Shown here piece by piece: positions 1-5,758 of a stretch of 6,733 nt of DNA. The notes beneath the pieces are model-generated. The model searched no databases, had not been told where the DNA came from, and saw only the letters and a program-made list of their open reading frames with translations. This DNA comes from JBGSYN01 sp041750975 (GTDB lineage Bacteria; Pseudomonadota; Alphaproteobacteria; Geminicoccales; Geminicoccaceae): assembly GCA_041750975.1 (NCBI GenBank), contig JBGSYN010000049.1, positions 1 through 6,733 of the forward strand, read 5' to 3'. The position numbers were made by a program, and so were the translations under genes. The first letter of the stretch is position 1; every line of letters begins with the position of its first letter.

Positions 1-329
1 ACGCCGACACAGGCACGGTAGCGGTCGATGATCTCGCGATAGTCTTCCGGATCGAGACGCTCGGACATTCGTGTGGAGCCGACGAGATCGCTGAAAAGAA
101 CCGTGAGCTGGCGGCGCTCGCCAACAGGTTCGACCACGGCAGGCCGATCGCGCACCGGCTCCATCGACGGTGCTGCCAAGGTGATTGCAGCGCCGCACGC
201 GACACAGAATTTAGCACCGGCGATAGCGCCTTCGCCACACGCACCGCAGCGCAGACCGAGCTGCGTGCCGCATTCCAGGCAGAACTTCGCACGCGCCGGG
301 TTTGCCGTCTTGCATTTCGAGCAATGCAT
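1..329 (-). CDS. Zinc-ribbon adenylate/guanylate cyclase domain protein (N-terminal part)
   Basis: This is the first 109 codons of a gene that runs off the left edge. Residues 3-45 contain four CxxC pairs (C3/C6, C17/C20, C28/C31, C42/C45), which make two zinc ribbons. After a linker, residues 71-86 read GERRQLTVLFSDLVGST from Gly70, the opening of a class III nucleotide cyclase domain; Asp81 is the expected first metal-binding aspartate. The following LDPEDYREIIDRY helix is typical of the family. In related bacterial proteins this arrangement is usually followed by a large AAA-type ATPase and TPR repeats, but that part is not visible here. The likely role is cytoplasmic signalling, making cAMP or acting as a sensor; activity cannot be judged because most of the catalytic residues lie outside. 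The ATG at 329-327 is chosen because TGAGG lies 5 bases upstream and the first zinc-ribbon cysteine is the third residue. The gene diverges from the plus-strand binding protein. Confidence 0.9.
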   Translation of the reverse strand, partial: MHCSKCKTANPARAKFCLECGTQLGLRCGACGEGAIAGAKFCVACGAAITLAAPSMEPVRDRPAVVEPVGERRQLTVLFSDLVGSTRMSERLDPEDYREIIDRYRACVG

Positions 330-334
330 GCGCG

Positions 335-339
335 CCTCA
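335..339 (-). promoter_or_regulatory. Ribosome binding site of the cyclase gene
   Basis: TGAGG on the minus strand, 5 bases ahead of the ATG at 329-327. It supports that start directly upstream of the first CxxC pair. Confidence 0.6.
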
Positions 340-520
340 ACCAAACCCTACTTGTCCTTATTGTCTGGCCCGCGCAACCAGTACTCTTTGACAATAAAGT
401 CTTGAGAACCCTGCGCTGTCCAAAGACTCTAGGCCAATCTAACCAGGCAAGTCGAGCAGCAATAGCCTCAGCAGCGGAGAAGCTACCCGATTCGGTCACT
501 TTTAGAGCGGGAGAAGGAAC

Positions 521-534
521 TCACTTCGAAGTGA
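521..534. repeat. Perfect 14-base palindrome TCACTTCGAAGTGA
   Basis: The 14 bases equal their own reverse complement and the symmetry stops at the flanking bases (C before, T after). It sits in the non-coding spacer, about 190 bases from the cyclase start and 320 from the binding-protein start. A dimeric regulator site is one possible reading; no known operator consensus is matched with certainty. Confidence 0.45.
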
Positions 535-649
535 TACAACTTATAGGCGTGCCGATGGGAGAGACTATTTCACGCCCATTATTGGATTGTTTTCCTTGTC
601 CAGCCGTTCGCGATCATCAGCGTTCCTTTACAGCTAAACAAAACTTTGG

Positions 650-671
650 TATCGATCACAAACTTTCGATA
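650..671. repeat. Inverted repeat TATCGA-N10-TCGATA
   Basis: Two perfect 6-base arms at 650-655 and 666-671 with a 10-base spacer, giving a 22-base dyad of operator size. The right part also overlaps a direct repeat of AAACTTT (641-647 and 660-666). The arms are short, so chance is a real alternative. Confidence 0.3.
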
Positions 672-720
672 GCTAGGTTTGTCTGATTGCCCCTTATCAG
701 TGAGGTTCGAGTTTCGCCGA

Positions 721-733
721 CGTCAGGCTGACG
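721..733. repeat. Palindrome CGTCAG-G-CTGACG
   Basis: Two perfect 6-base arms around a single central G, about 120 bases upstream of the plus-strand binding-protein start. It could be an operator or a small hairpin. It is followed 4 bases later by a second dyad (738-757), which makes this the densest symmetrical stretch of the spacer. Confidence 0.35.
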
Positions 734-737
734 CAAC

Positions 738-757
738 GATCGATGCTCTACTCGATC
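738..757. repeat. Inverted repeat GATCGA-N8-TCGATC
   Basis: Perfect 6-base arms at 738-743 and 752-757 around 8 bases, a 20-base dyad about 97 bases ahead of the binding-protein ATG. The right arm is part of TCGATCAC, which also occurs at 652-659, exactly 100 bases earlier. A regulator site is plausible but unproven. Confidence 0.35.
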
Positions 758-842
758 ACCTGACTTGGCGGCAGTCATAGGCGTTAGCGGGCCGACCAAA
801 CCAAGCAATCCATCTTCGGTGATCGCAATCAATAAAGCCCCT

Positions 843-848
843 GGGAGG
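843..848 (+). promoter_or_regulatory. Ribosome binding site of the family 5 binding protein
   Basis: GGGAGG on the plus strand, 5 bases before the ATG at 854. It fixes that start, which also begins a good signal peptide. Confidence 0.75.
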
Positions 849-853
849 CCATC

Positions 854-2794
854 ATGCGATACAGATCGAACGCCCTATTCTACGCCGGCCTTGCACCAGC
901 CCTTCTCATATTAGCATTACCGGCGGCGTCGCAGCAATACCAGCAAGCGCCTATGCTTGACGCCGCTGCCGCCGATGGAAAATTGTCACCGGTGGCCGCG
1001 CGGCTCCCGGACAATCCAGAGGTGTTCGAACCGTTCGAGAGCATCGGCAAGTATGGCGATGTCATGCGATTCGGAATCTCCGGCTTTGCCGACATGGAGC
1101 AGATCCAGAATTGGGCCGGCAATATGGGTCTGGTTCAGCAGGACTACGATACCAACTACACGACGATCATTCCAAACGTCGCCGAATCGTTTGAAATCAC
1201 CGATGGCGGCAAGACCTTCACGTTCCATCTGCGGCAGGGCATGAAGTGGTCAGACGGTATGCCATTTACCGCCGATGATATCGAATTCAGCGTCAATGAT
1301 ATCCTGCTTCACGAGGACATGGCGCCGGTTCCGGTCATATGGACGGCGGGCGACAAGATATTCAAGTTCCGCAAGATCGACGACCTCACGGTCGAGTTCT
1401 CCTTCGAGGCGCCCTATGGCGACTTCCTTCACGAGCTCTCCGACCGTCGCTACATCACGCCGACTTACTACCAGAAGGCCTACTGCTCTCAGGCGCATCC
1501 CGACTACAATGAAAACCTGGCAGCCGATCTGGCGGCGAACAATCTCTCCGATTGGCGCGACTACCTGCTGCAATTGTGTGGCGACCCACACCTGACGCCG
1601 GCGCGTTGGAGCAATCCCGAACGGCCATCGCTGGAGGCTTGGGTGATCAAGGAACCCTATGCCGGCGGCGCCACCCAGGTAGAGCTGGAGCGCAATCCTT
1701 ATTTTTGGCAGGTCGATCCGGAAGGGAACCAATATCCGTATGTCGACACACTGATAGGCACAATCTATTCGGATCCCGAAGGCCTCTTGCTGGGTGCGAT
1801 TGGCGGCAATATCGATTTCGGCTTCCGCAAATTCGAGGCGACGGCCAACCGCCCGGTGTTAGCCGAGAACGCGGAACGTATCGGGGCCGAACTCTATGAG
1901 GTGACGGCGATTGGCGGAACCAGCCTCTTCTTCACCTTCAACCTGACTCACCAGGATCCCGAGCTTCGCGAATTGTTCAATGAAAAAGACTTTCGCGTGG
2001 CAATGTCGATTGGTTTCGACCGGCAGGAGGTAATCGACACGGCATTGCTTGGCGTCGGAGAGCCGTGGCACAATGCGCCGTTCGAGGACAGTGCCATGTA
2101 TCATGAGAGGTACGCGACCCAGCACCTCGAGTTCGACCCGGAGAAGGCCAATGCACTGCTCGACGGGCTGGGCCTTACCGAACGCAATGCGGAGGGCATC
2201 AGGCTATTGCCAAGTGGGAAGCCTATCACATTCAATATAGAAGCAACAGTCGCGCGACCCGAACTTAACGACCAATTGGAAATCATGGCGATGCAATGGC
2301 GCGAGAACATTGGCGTTGATGCGCGGCTCAATGCTTCGGAACGCGCGCTGATGATGGCACGGGTCAATAACAACGATCACGATGCCACCGCATGGGACGA
2401 CCATTCGAGCTGGCTCCCCGGCCGCCTTCCGACGGGCATGGTGCCCATCGAATTCGATTCCCGATGGGCCATCGCTTGGGCCGATTGGTACAAGTCGGGC
2501 GGCACGAGCGGCGAGGAACCCCCGGAACACATCAAGGAGCGTTTTCGCCTTTACGAGGAATCCAAGAGTGCGCTGACCTTCGAGGCCCGACGGGACATCT
2601 ACCACCAAATTGCGGATATCGCGGCCGATCAGTTCGAAACCTTCGGCGTCTCGAAAAATGTGTCGAACTACGGACTGAAGAAGATCGCCCTGGGCAATGT
2701 GCGTCCGAGCAATCCGTCAACCTCGCAATATCCGCCGGCCCTGCAGCGTCCCTGGACCTTCTATTGGGATACGCCGGACGGCCATCGCCCGTAG
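854..2794 (+). CDS. ABC transporter substrate-binding protein, family 5 (peptide/opine/nickel type)
   Basis: A complete 646-residue periplasmic solute receptor of the SBP_bac_5 (Opp/Dpp) class. Residues 1-26 form a Sec signal peptide: arginines at 2 and 4, a hydrophobic core at 8-22, and a likely cut after AAS (24-26). No lipobox cysteine is present, so the mature protein should be free in the periplasm. The family hallmark is at about residues 125-146: LRQGMKWSDG then MPFTADDIEFS. The N-terminal run with MLDAAAADGKLSPVAARLP and IGKYGD is typical of a long subgroup of these proteins in alphaproteobacteria and others. Only two cysteines are visible in the mature chain (C211 and C242); a disulfide is possible. 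The ligand cannot be told from sequence; oligopeptides, opines or sugars are known for relatives. A good ribosome site precedes the ATG. No cognate permease or ATPase gene follows: the next gene is convergent, 36 bases on. Confidence 0.92.
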   Translation: MRYRSNALFYAGLAPALLILALPAASQQYQQAPMLDAAAADGKLSPVAARLPDNPEVFEPFESIGKYGDVMRFGISGFADMEQIQNWAGNMGLVQQDYDTNYTTIIPNVAESFEITDGGKTFTFHLRQGMKWSDGMPFTADDIEFSVNDILLHEDMAPVPVIWTAGDKIFKFRKIDDLTVEFSFEAPYGDFLHELSDRRYITPTYYQKAYCSQAHPDYNENLAADLAANNLSDWRDYLLQLCGDPHLTPARWSNPERPSLEAWVIKEPYAGGATQVELERNPYFWQVDPEGNQYPYVDTLIGTIYSDPEGLLLGAIGGNIDFGFRKFEATANRPVLAENAERIGAELYEVTAIGGTSLFFTFNLTHQDPELRELFNEKDFRVAMSIGFDRQEVIDTALLGVGEPWHNAPFEDSAMYHERYATQHLEFDPEKANALLDGLGLTERNAEGIRLLPSGKPITFNIEATVARPELNDQLEIMAMQWRENIGVDARLNASERALMMARVNNNDHDATAWDDHSSWLPGRLPTGMVPIEFDSRWAIAWADWYKSGGTSGEEPPEHIKERFRLYEESKSALTFEARRDIYHQIADIAADQFETFGVSKNVSNYGLKKIALGNVRPSNPSTSQYPPALQRPWTFYWDTPDGHRP

Positions 2795-2825
2795 CGACGT
2801 GCGGAACGTGTTGGAGGAGGTGTAT

Positions 2826-2839
2826 CGGGACTAATCCCG
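2826..2839. terminator. Possible weak bidirectional terminator hairpin
   Basis: CGGGA-CTAA-TCCCG forms a 5-base stem with a 4-base loop between the two convergent genes. The stop codon of the minus-strand ATPase gene (2833-2831) lies in the loop. There is no T-run on either side, so intrinsic termination would be weak; Rho-dependent ending is just as likely. Confidence 0.25.
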
Positions 2840-3946
2840 CAGCACCGCCATCTGGGTGTTATGCCAGCCGAGCCAGACCTCGGTTCCGACCATCGCCGCC
2901 GCGGTTGTCGGATCCAGAGCTACGTGCAAAACGACATCGCCCGCTTGATTGTCGTGCATCGCGATATCCAGGACAACGCGTGCGCCCTTGAAGATGCGAT
3001 GGCGGATCTGACCGCTGAATCTGTTGTCGAGGTGCGTCGGCAACAGCTCCGCCCGTGCCGCACAAGCGATGCATTCGGGCCGAATGGCAGCACCAACGGT
3101 GGCGTTGGCCTTGGGCATCCGATAAGACGCGGCTGCATGGAGTGTCATGCCATGCCAATCCAGCACCAGCCGATCTCCTTCCACGCCGAGGACGGTGCAA
3201 TCCAGAAGGTTGGTGTCGCCGATGAAATCGGCGACGAAGCGGCTTTGCGGGTGATGGTAGAGGGCTTCGGGCGTGCCGTCCTGCTCGATGCGGCCGGCAT
3301 TCATCACGATGATCCGATCCGACATCGTCAACGCTTCTTCCTGGTCGTGGGTGACGAAGACGAACGTCTTGCCGGTGCGTTGCTGAATGCCCTTGAGCTC
3401 GACCTGAACCTGGCCCCGCAGTTTGGCGTCGAGCGCGCCCAAGGGCTCATCGAGCAACAGGAGCTTGGGATCGGGTGCCAGGGCCCGGGCCAATGCCACG
3501 CGTTGCCGCTGACCGCCCGAAAGCTGATCCGGCATGCGGTCGCGCAATACGGACAGCCCCAGGAACTCCGTCAGGGTATCGATGCGCGCCTTGATCTGGT
3601 CCCTGGTCTGGCCCTTGAGCTCGAGACCGAAGGCGATGTTGCGCTCGACATTCATATGCGGAAAGAGCGCGTAATCCTGAAAGACCATATTCACATCGCG
3701 CCGGTTCGGCGGCACCCGGGTGACATCCTCGCCGTCGAGAATGATCTTGCCTCGGGTCGGCATTTCGAAGCCGCCGAGCATCCGCAATGTCGTGGTCTTG
3801 CCGCAACCCGAAGGTCCGAGGAAGGTAACGAAATCACCCTCCGCGAAGACCAGATCGAGATGATCGACCGCCACCACCTGGTCATATCTTTTGCTGACAT
3901 GCTCGAGCCTGACGATAGTCCTGGCGTCGTTCGCGGGCGCGTTCAT
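2831..3946 (-). CDS. ABC transporter ATP-binding protein, PotA family (polyamine-type importer)
   Basis: A complete 371-residue cytoplasmic ATPase that powers the importer encoded by the genes before it. All nucleotide-binding motifs are intact: Walker A GPSGCGKTT (44-52), Q-loop glutamine 90 in VFQDYALFPHM, signature LSGGQ (142-146), Walker B LLLLDE (162-167), D-loop ALDA (171-174) and switch histidine 200 in VTHDQEEA. The IGDTNLL stretch after about residue 240 is typical of the PotA/spermidine-putrescine class. The last 90 or so residues, with AAIRPECI and the closing VWLGWHNTQMAVL, form the C-terminal TOBE domain. Length and order fit the family (usually 350-380). The ATG at 3946-3944 has GAGGG 7 bases upstream, inside the end of the preceding permease gene; the gap between the two genes is 10 bases, so it is the last gene of the operon. 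The family is certain, the transported solute is not. Confidence 0.95.
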   Translation of the reverse strand: MNAPANDARTIVRLEHVSKRYDQVVAVDHLDLVFAEGDFVTFLGPSGCGKTTTLRMLGGFEMPTRGKIILDGEDVTRVPPNRRDVNMVFQDYALFPHMNVERNIAFGLELKGQTRDQIKARIDTLTEFLGLSVLRDRMPDQLSGGQRQRVALARALAPDPKLLLLDEPLGALDAKLRGQVQVELKGIQQRTGKTFVFVTHDQEEALTMSDRIIVMNAGRIEQDGTPEALYHHPQSRFVADFIGDTNLLDCTVLGVEGDRLVLDWHGMTLHAAASYRMPKANATVGAAIRPECIACAARAELLPTHLDNRFSGQIRHRIFKGARVVLDIAMHDNQAGDVVLHVALDPTTAAAMVGTEVWLGWHNTQMAVLRD

Positions 3947-3953
3947 CGAGAAA

Positions 3954-3958
3954 CCCTC
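3954..3958 (-). promoter_or_regulatory. Ribosome binding site of the PotA-type ATPase gene
   Basis: GAGGG on the minus strand, 7 bases before the ATG at 3946. It overlaps the TGA stop of the upstream permease gene (3959-3957), as expected for coupled translation. The nearby ATG at 3960 is in a frame that closes after five codons, so it is not the start. Confidence 0.6.
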
Positions 3959-4742
3959 ATGTGGCCGCGGGCATGCGGCGCATCGAACGTTCCGCCCAAA
4001 GACCGAGCACGGCGGTCAACACCAGAACTACGGTGGAGATTGCATTGATCTCGGGCGACATGCCGGAGCGCAGCATGGCGAAGATCAGGACCGGCAGGGT
4101 CGGCTCGTAACCGCCGAGGAAGAACGAGCGCACGAAATCATCGAAGCTCAACAGCATGCAAAAGACGCCTGCACCGATCAGTGCCGGCTTCAGATAGGGC
4201 AGCGTGACCCGCAGGAAGGCGATGAGTTCATCGGCTCCAAGATCCCGGGCCGCTTCGATCTGACTTTTGGGCTGGGCGCTCAAACGCGCCATGACGACCA
4301 GCGTAACGAACGGCACGTTATGGATCGTGTGGCCGAAAATAATCGCACCCATGCCCGGCTCGACATTGAGCAGCTGGATGAAGATTCGAAGCGAGATTGC
4401 CGAGATGATGCCTGGAATCACCGCCGGCAGGCAGGTCACGGCGAAGACCAGAAGCTTGCCGCGAAAGCTTCGGGGGCCAATGAAGCAGGCGACCCAGGTC
4501 CCGATGAAAAGCGAAAGAAATGTGCTCGAAAGCGCGATGGCCATCGAGAACAGAAAGACGGTGATGACCTCGCCATCCTGAAAGACCTCAAGGTACCATT
4601 GCATGGTCCAGGCTTCGATCGGAAAGCCGATGAACTTCGAATCCTTAAAGCCCATCGTGATCATCAAGAAGAGCGGCACGAACAGATAAAGGACGAACGC
4701 CCAATAGGCCACGGACAGAAGGGCGCGGGTCTGCGCTGTCAC
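3957..4742 (-). CDS. ABC transporter permease, PotC family (second permease)
   Basis: An inner-membrane permease of 261 residues that pairs with the PotB-type subunit to form the transport channel. The first helix spans about residues 8-30, and further hydrophobic segments follow along the chain, fitting the usual six-helix permease. The EAA loop that docks to the ATPase is at about residues 163-182 (IEAARDLGADE through VTLP). SFDDFVRSFFLGG near the C-terminus matches the PotC pattern (SFDDxxxSFF). I chose the GTG at 4742-4740 as the start: it overlaps the upstream stop by one base (TAGTG), AAGGGA lies 8 bases ahead, and the resulting length is normal. An open frame extends upstream to 5024, but that part is antisense-frame shadow of the PotB gene and makes no sensible protein. 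Translation is probably coupled to the preceding gene. Confidence 0.92.
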   Translation of the reverse strand: MTAQTRALLSVAYWAFVLYLFVPLFLMITMGFKDSKFIGFPIEAWTMQWYLEVFQDGEVITVFLFSMAIALSSTFLSLFIGTWVACFIGPRSFRGKLLVFAVTCLPAVIPGIISAISLRIFIQLLNVEPGMGAIIFGHTIHNVPFVTLVVMARLSAQPKSQIEAARDLGADELIAFLRVTLPYLKPALIGAGVFCMLLSFDDFVRSFFLGGYEPTLPVLIFAMLRSGMSPEINAISTVVLVLTAVLGLWAERSMRRMPAAT

Positions 4743-5758
4743 TACACTATTCCCTTCCCGCTCCGGCCCATGAGTTTGAGAAAAAGACCGGCGATGACGA
4801 GCGTGGCGATCAGCATGATGCTGGCGAAGGCCGCACCTATCGGCCATTTGTCGCCGGCGACATGGAAAAATCCGGCAATGGTCTCGGAAAATAACGTGGT
4901 GCTCGGTCCGCCCAGTAAGACCGGGGTGGCGTAGTATCCGGTCGAAATGAGAAAGACCAGCGTGCAGCCGGAGGCGATGCCGTCTTTGGATAAAGGCAGC
5001 GTTACCTTGAGGAGCCGGGCCCACGGACCGGCCCCCAGATCGGCCGCCGCTTCCCGATAACTGTTGGGTATTTTTTCAAGTGCCGAATACAGCGGCAGCA
5101 GCATGTAGAGCGAGGTCAGGTAGATAATGCCGACGCTCAGCGAAAAACTGGTATACATGAACGGGATCGGCCGGTCGATCAGGCCGAGCCAGCTCAGGAC
5201 GAGGTTGACGAAGCCGCGATTGCCCAACAGGATCATGATCGCGTAAATGCGGACGATCTCGCCCACCCAGAACGGCACCAGCAGCAACAGGAGGAACAAG
5301 AGCTGCCGGTTTCGCCGGACATGCTTTGCCAGGAAATAGGCGACGGGATAGGTCAGGAGCAGCGTCGTGATCGTCAGTACGGTGGCGAAAGCCATCGTCC
5401 GCAGAAACGGGACGACAAAAATGTCGTCGCCGAAAAAGGCCATCCAGTTGGCGAAGGTCACGACCGGCTCGATGCCCCGCGTCGGCGGATAGGCATCGAG
5501 GAAGCTGATCCTAAGCATCTGCAGGATCGGGCCCAGGTGCGCGACAAACACCCATAGCAATGGAAAGAGGGCCAGCAACCAGAACCGCCGCCGCTCGCCG
5601 CCGAGCATGGTTGCGGCAACGCCGCGATAGAGCGAACTAGCGGCGACGGCGGACCAGAATCCTCTGCTCGGGGCGATGCCAACCGTGGAATCGACGGTTG
5701 CGTTCAACCCCCCATGCCGCGGGGAGACCGTGGCCGGCCTCCCCCATCGAAGGCTCAA
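4742..5758 (-). CDS. ABC transporter permease, PotB family (first permease)
   Basis: An inner-membrane permease, partner of the PotC-type subunit. From the longest start it is 338 residues. The first helix follows the basic run ERRR at about residues 59-80; a segment with RNRQLLFLLLLLVPFWVGEIVRIYA is typical of PotB proteins (VPFW..E.VR.YAW). The EAA loop begins at residue 236 (REAAADLGAG through VTLPLS). The start is uncertain. TTG at 5758-5756 overlaps the stop of the binding-protein gene (TTGA) but has only a weak AAGG 4 bases upstream. TTG at 5707 follows a G-run that sits too close. ATG at 5608 would give 288 residues, close to E. coli PotB, but has no clear ribosome site. The stretch GFWSAVAASSLYRG before that ATG looks like conserved tail sequence, so I favour an upstream start. 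The end overlaps the PotC-type start by one base. Confidence 0.9.
   Translation of the reverse strand: MSLRWGRPATVSPRHGGLNATVDSTVGIAPSRGFWSAVAASSLYRGVAATMLGGERRRFWLLALFPLLWVFVAHLGPILQMLRISFLDAYPPTRGIEPVVTFANWMAFFGDDIFVVPFLRTMAFATVLTITTLLLTYPVAYFLAKHVRRNRQLLFLLLLLVPFWVGEIVRIYAIMILLGNRGFVNLVLSWLGLIDRPIPFMYTSFSLSVGIIYLTSLYMLLPLYSALEKIPNSYREAAADLGAGPWARLLKVTLPLSKDGIASGCTLVFLISTGYYATPVLLGGPSTTLFSETIAGFFHVAGDKWPIGAAFASIMLIATLVIAGLFLKLMGRSGKGIV
4751..4756 (-). promoter_or_regulatory. Ribosome binding site deciding the GTG start of the PotC-type permease
   Basis: AAGGGA on the minus strand, 8 bases before the GTG at 4742. It lies within the last codons of the PotB-type gene and supports the short 261-residue form over the longer open frame. 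Confidence 0.55.

Larger units (their letters stand above)
330..853. other. Divergent intergenic spacer, no recognisable gene
   Basis: About 520 bases between the divergent cyclase and binding-protein genes. The stretch is visibly more AT-rich than the flanking genes. A 120-codon plus-strand open frame (324-686) crosses it, but it starts inside the cyclase gene, has no ribosome binding site that I can see, and its translation resembles no family I know. The minus-strand frames I read between 400 and 700 are broken by stops. No tRNA or insertion-sequence end was found. The spacer holds several dyads: a perfect 14-base palindrome at 521-534, an inverted repeat at 650-671, a 13-base palindrome at 721-733 and another inverted repeat at 738-757. 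Promoters for both flanking genes should lie here, but I could not pick a convincing -35/-10 pair. A TTGACA at 388-393 has no -10 partner at the right distance. Confidence 0.6.

Noticed and set aside
388..393. TTGACA as a -35 promoter box on the plus strand
   Set aside because: No TATAAT-like sequence lies 16-18 bases downstream (the bases there are GC-rich), and it is more than 450 bases from the gene it could serve.
324..686. 120-codon plus-strand open frame across the divergent spacer
   Set aside because: It begins inside the minus-strand cyclase gene, has no ribosome site that I can see, and its translation shows no family pattern, signal peptide or helix pattern I recognise.
683..700. 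Hairpin CTGAT-N8-ATCAG as a terminator
   Set aside because: The stem is only 5 bases, there is no T-run, and no gene ends nearby.
2783..2833. A +1-frame extension of the receptor gene reading IARSDVRNVLEEVYRD before a stop
   Set aside because: It looks helix-like, but it would need a frameshift at the end of an otherwise intact gene, and the in-frame stop at 2792 follows a plausible family C-terminus (PWTFYWDTPDGHRP).
2861..4048. 395-codon plus-strand open frame opposite the ATPase gene
   Set aside because: It is antisense to a fully intact PotA-type gene with every ATPase motif. Long antisense frames are common in GC-rich coding sequence.
3891..4934. 347-codon plus-strand open frame opposite the permease genes
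   Set aside because: Its translation is rich in charged residues with no fold pattern, and the opposite strand carries two clear membrane permeases.
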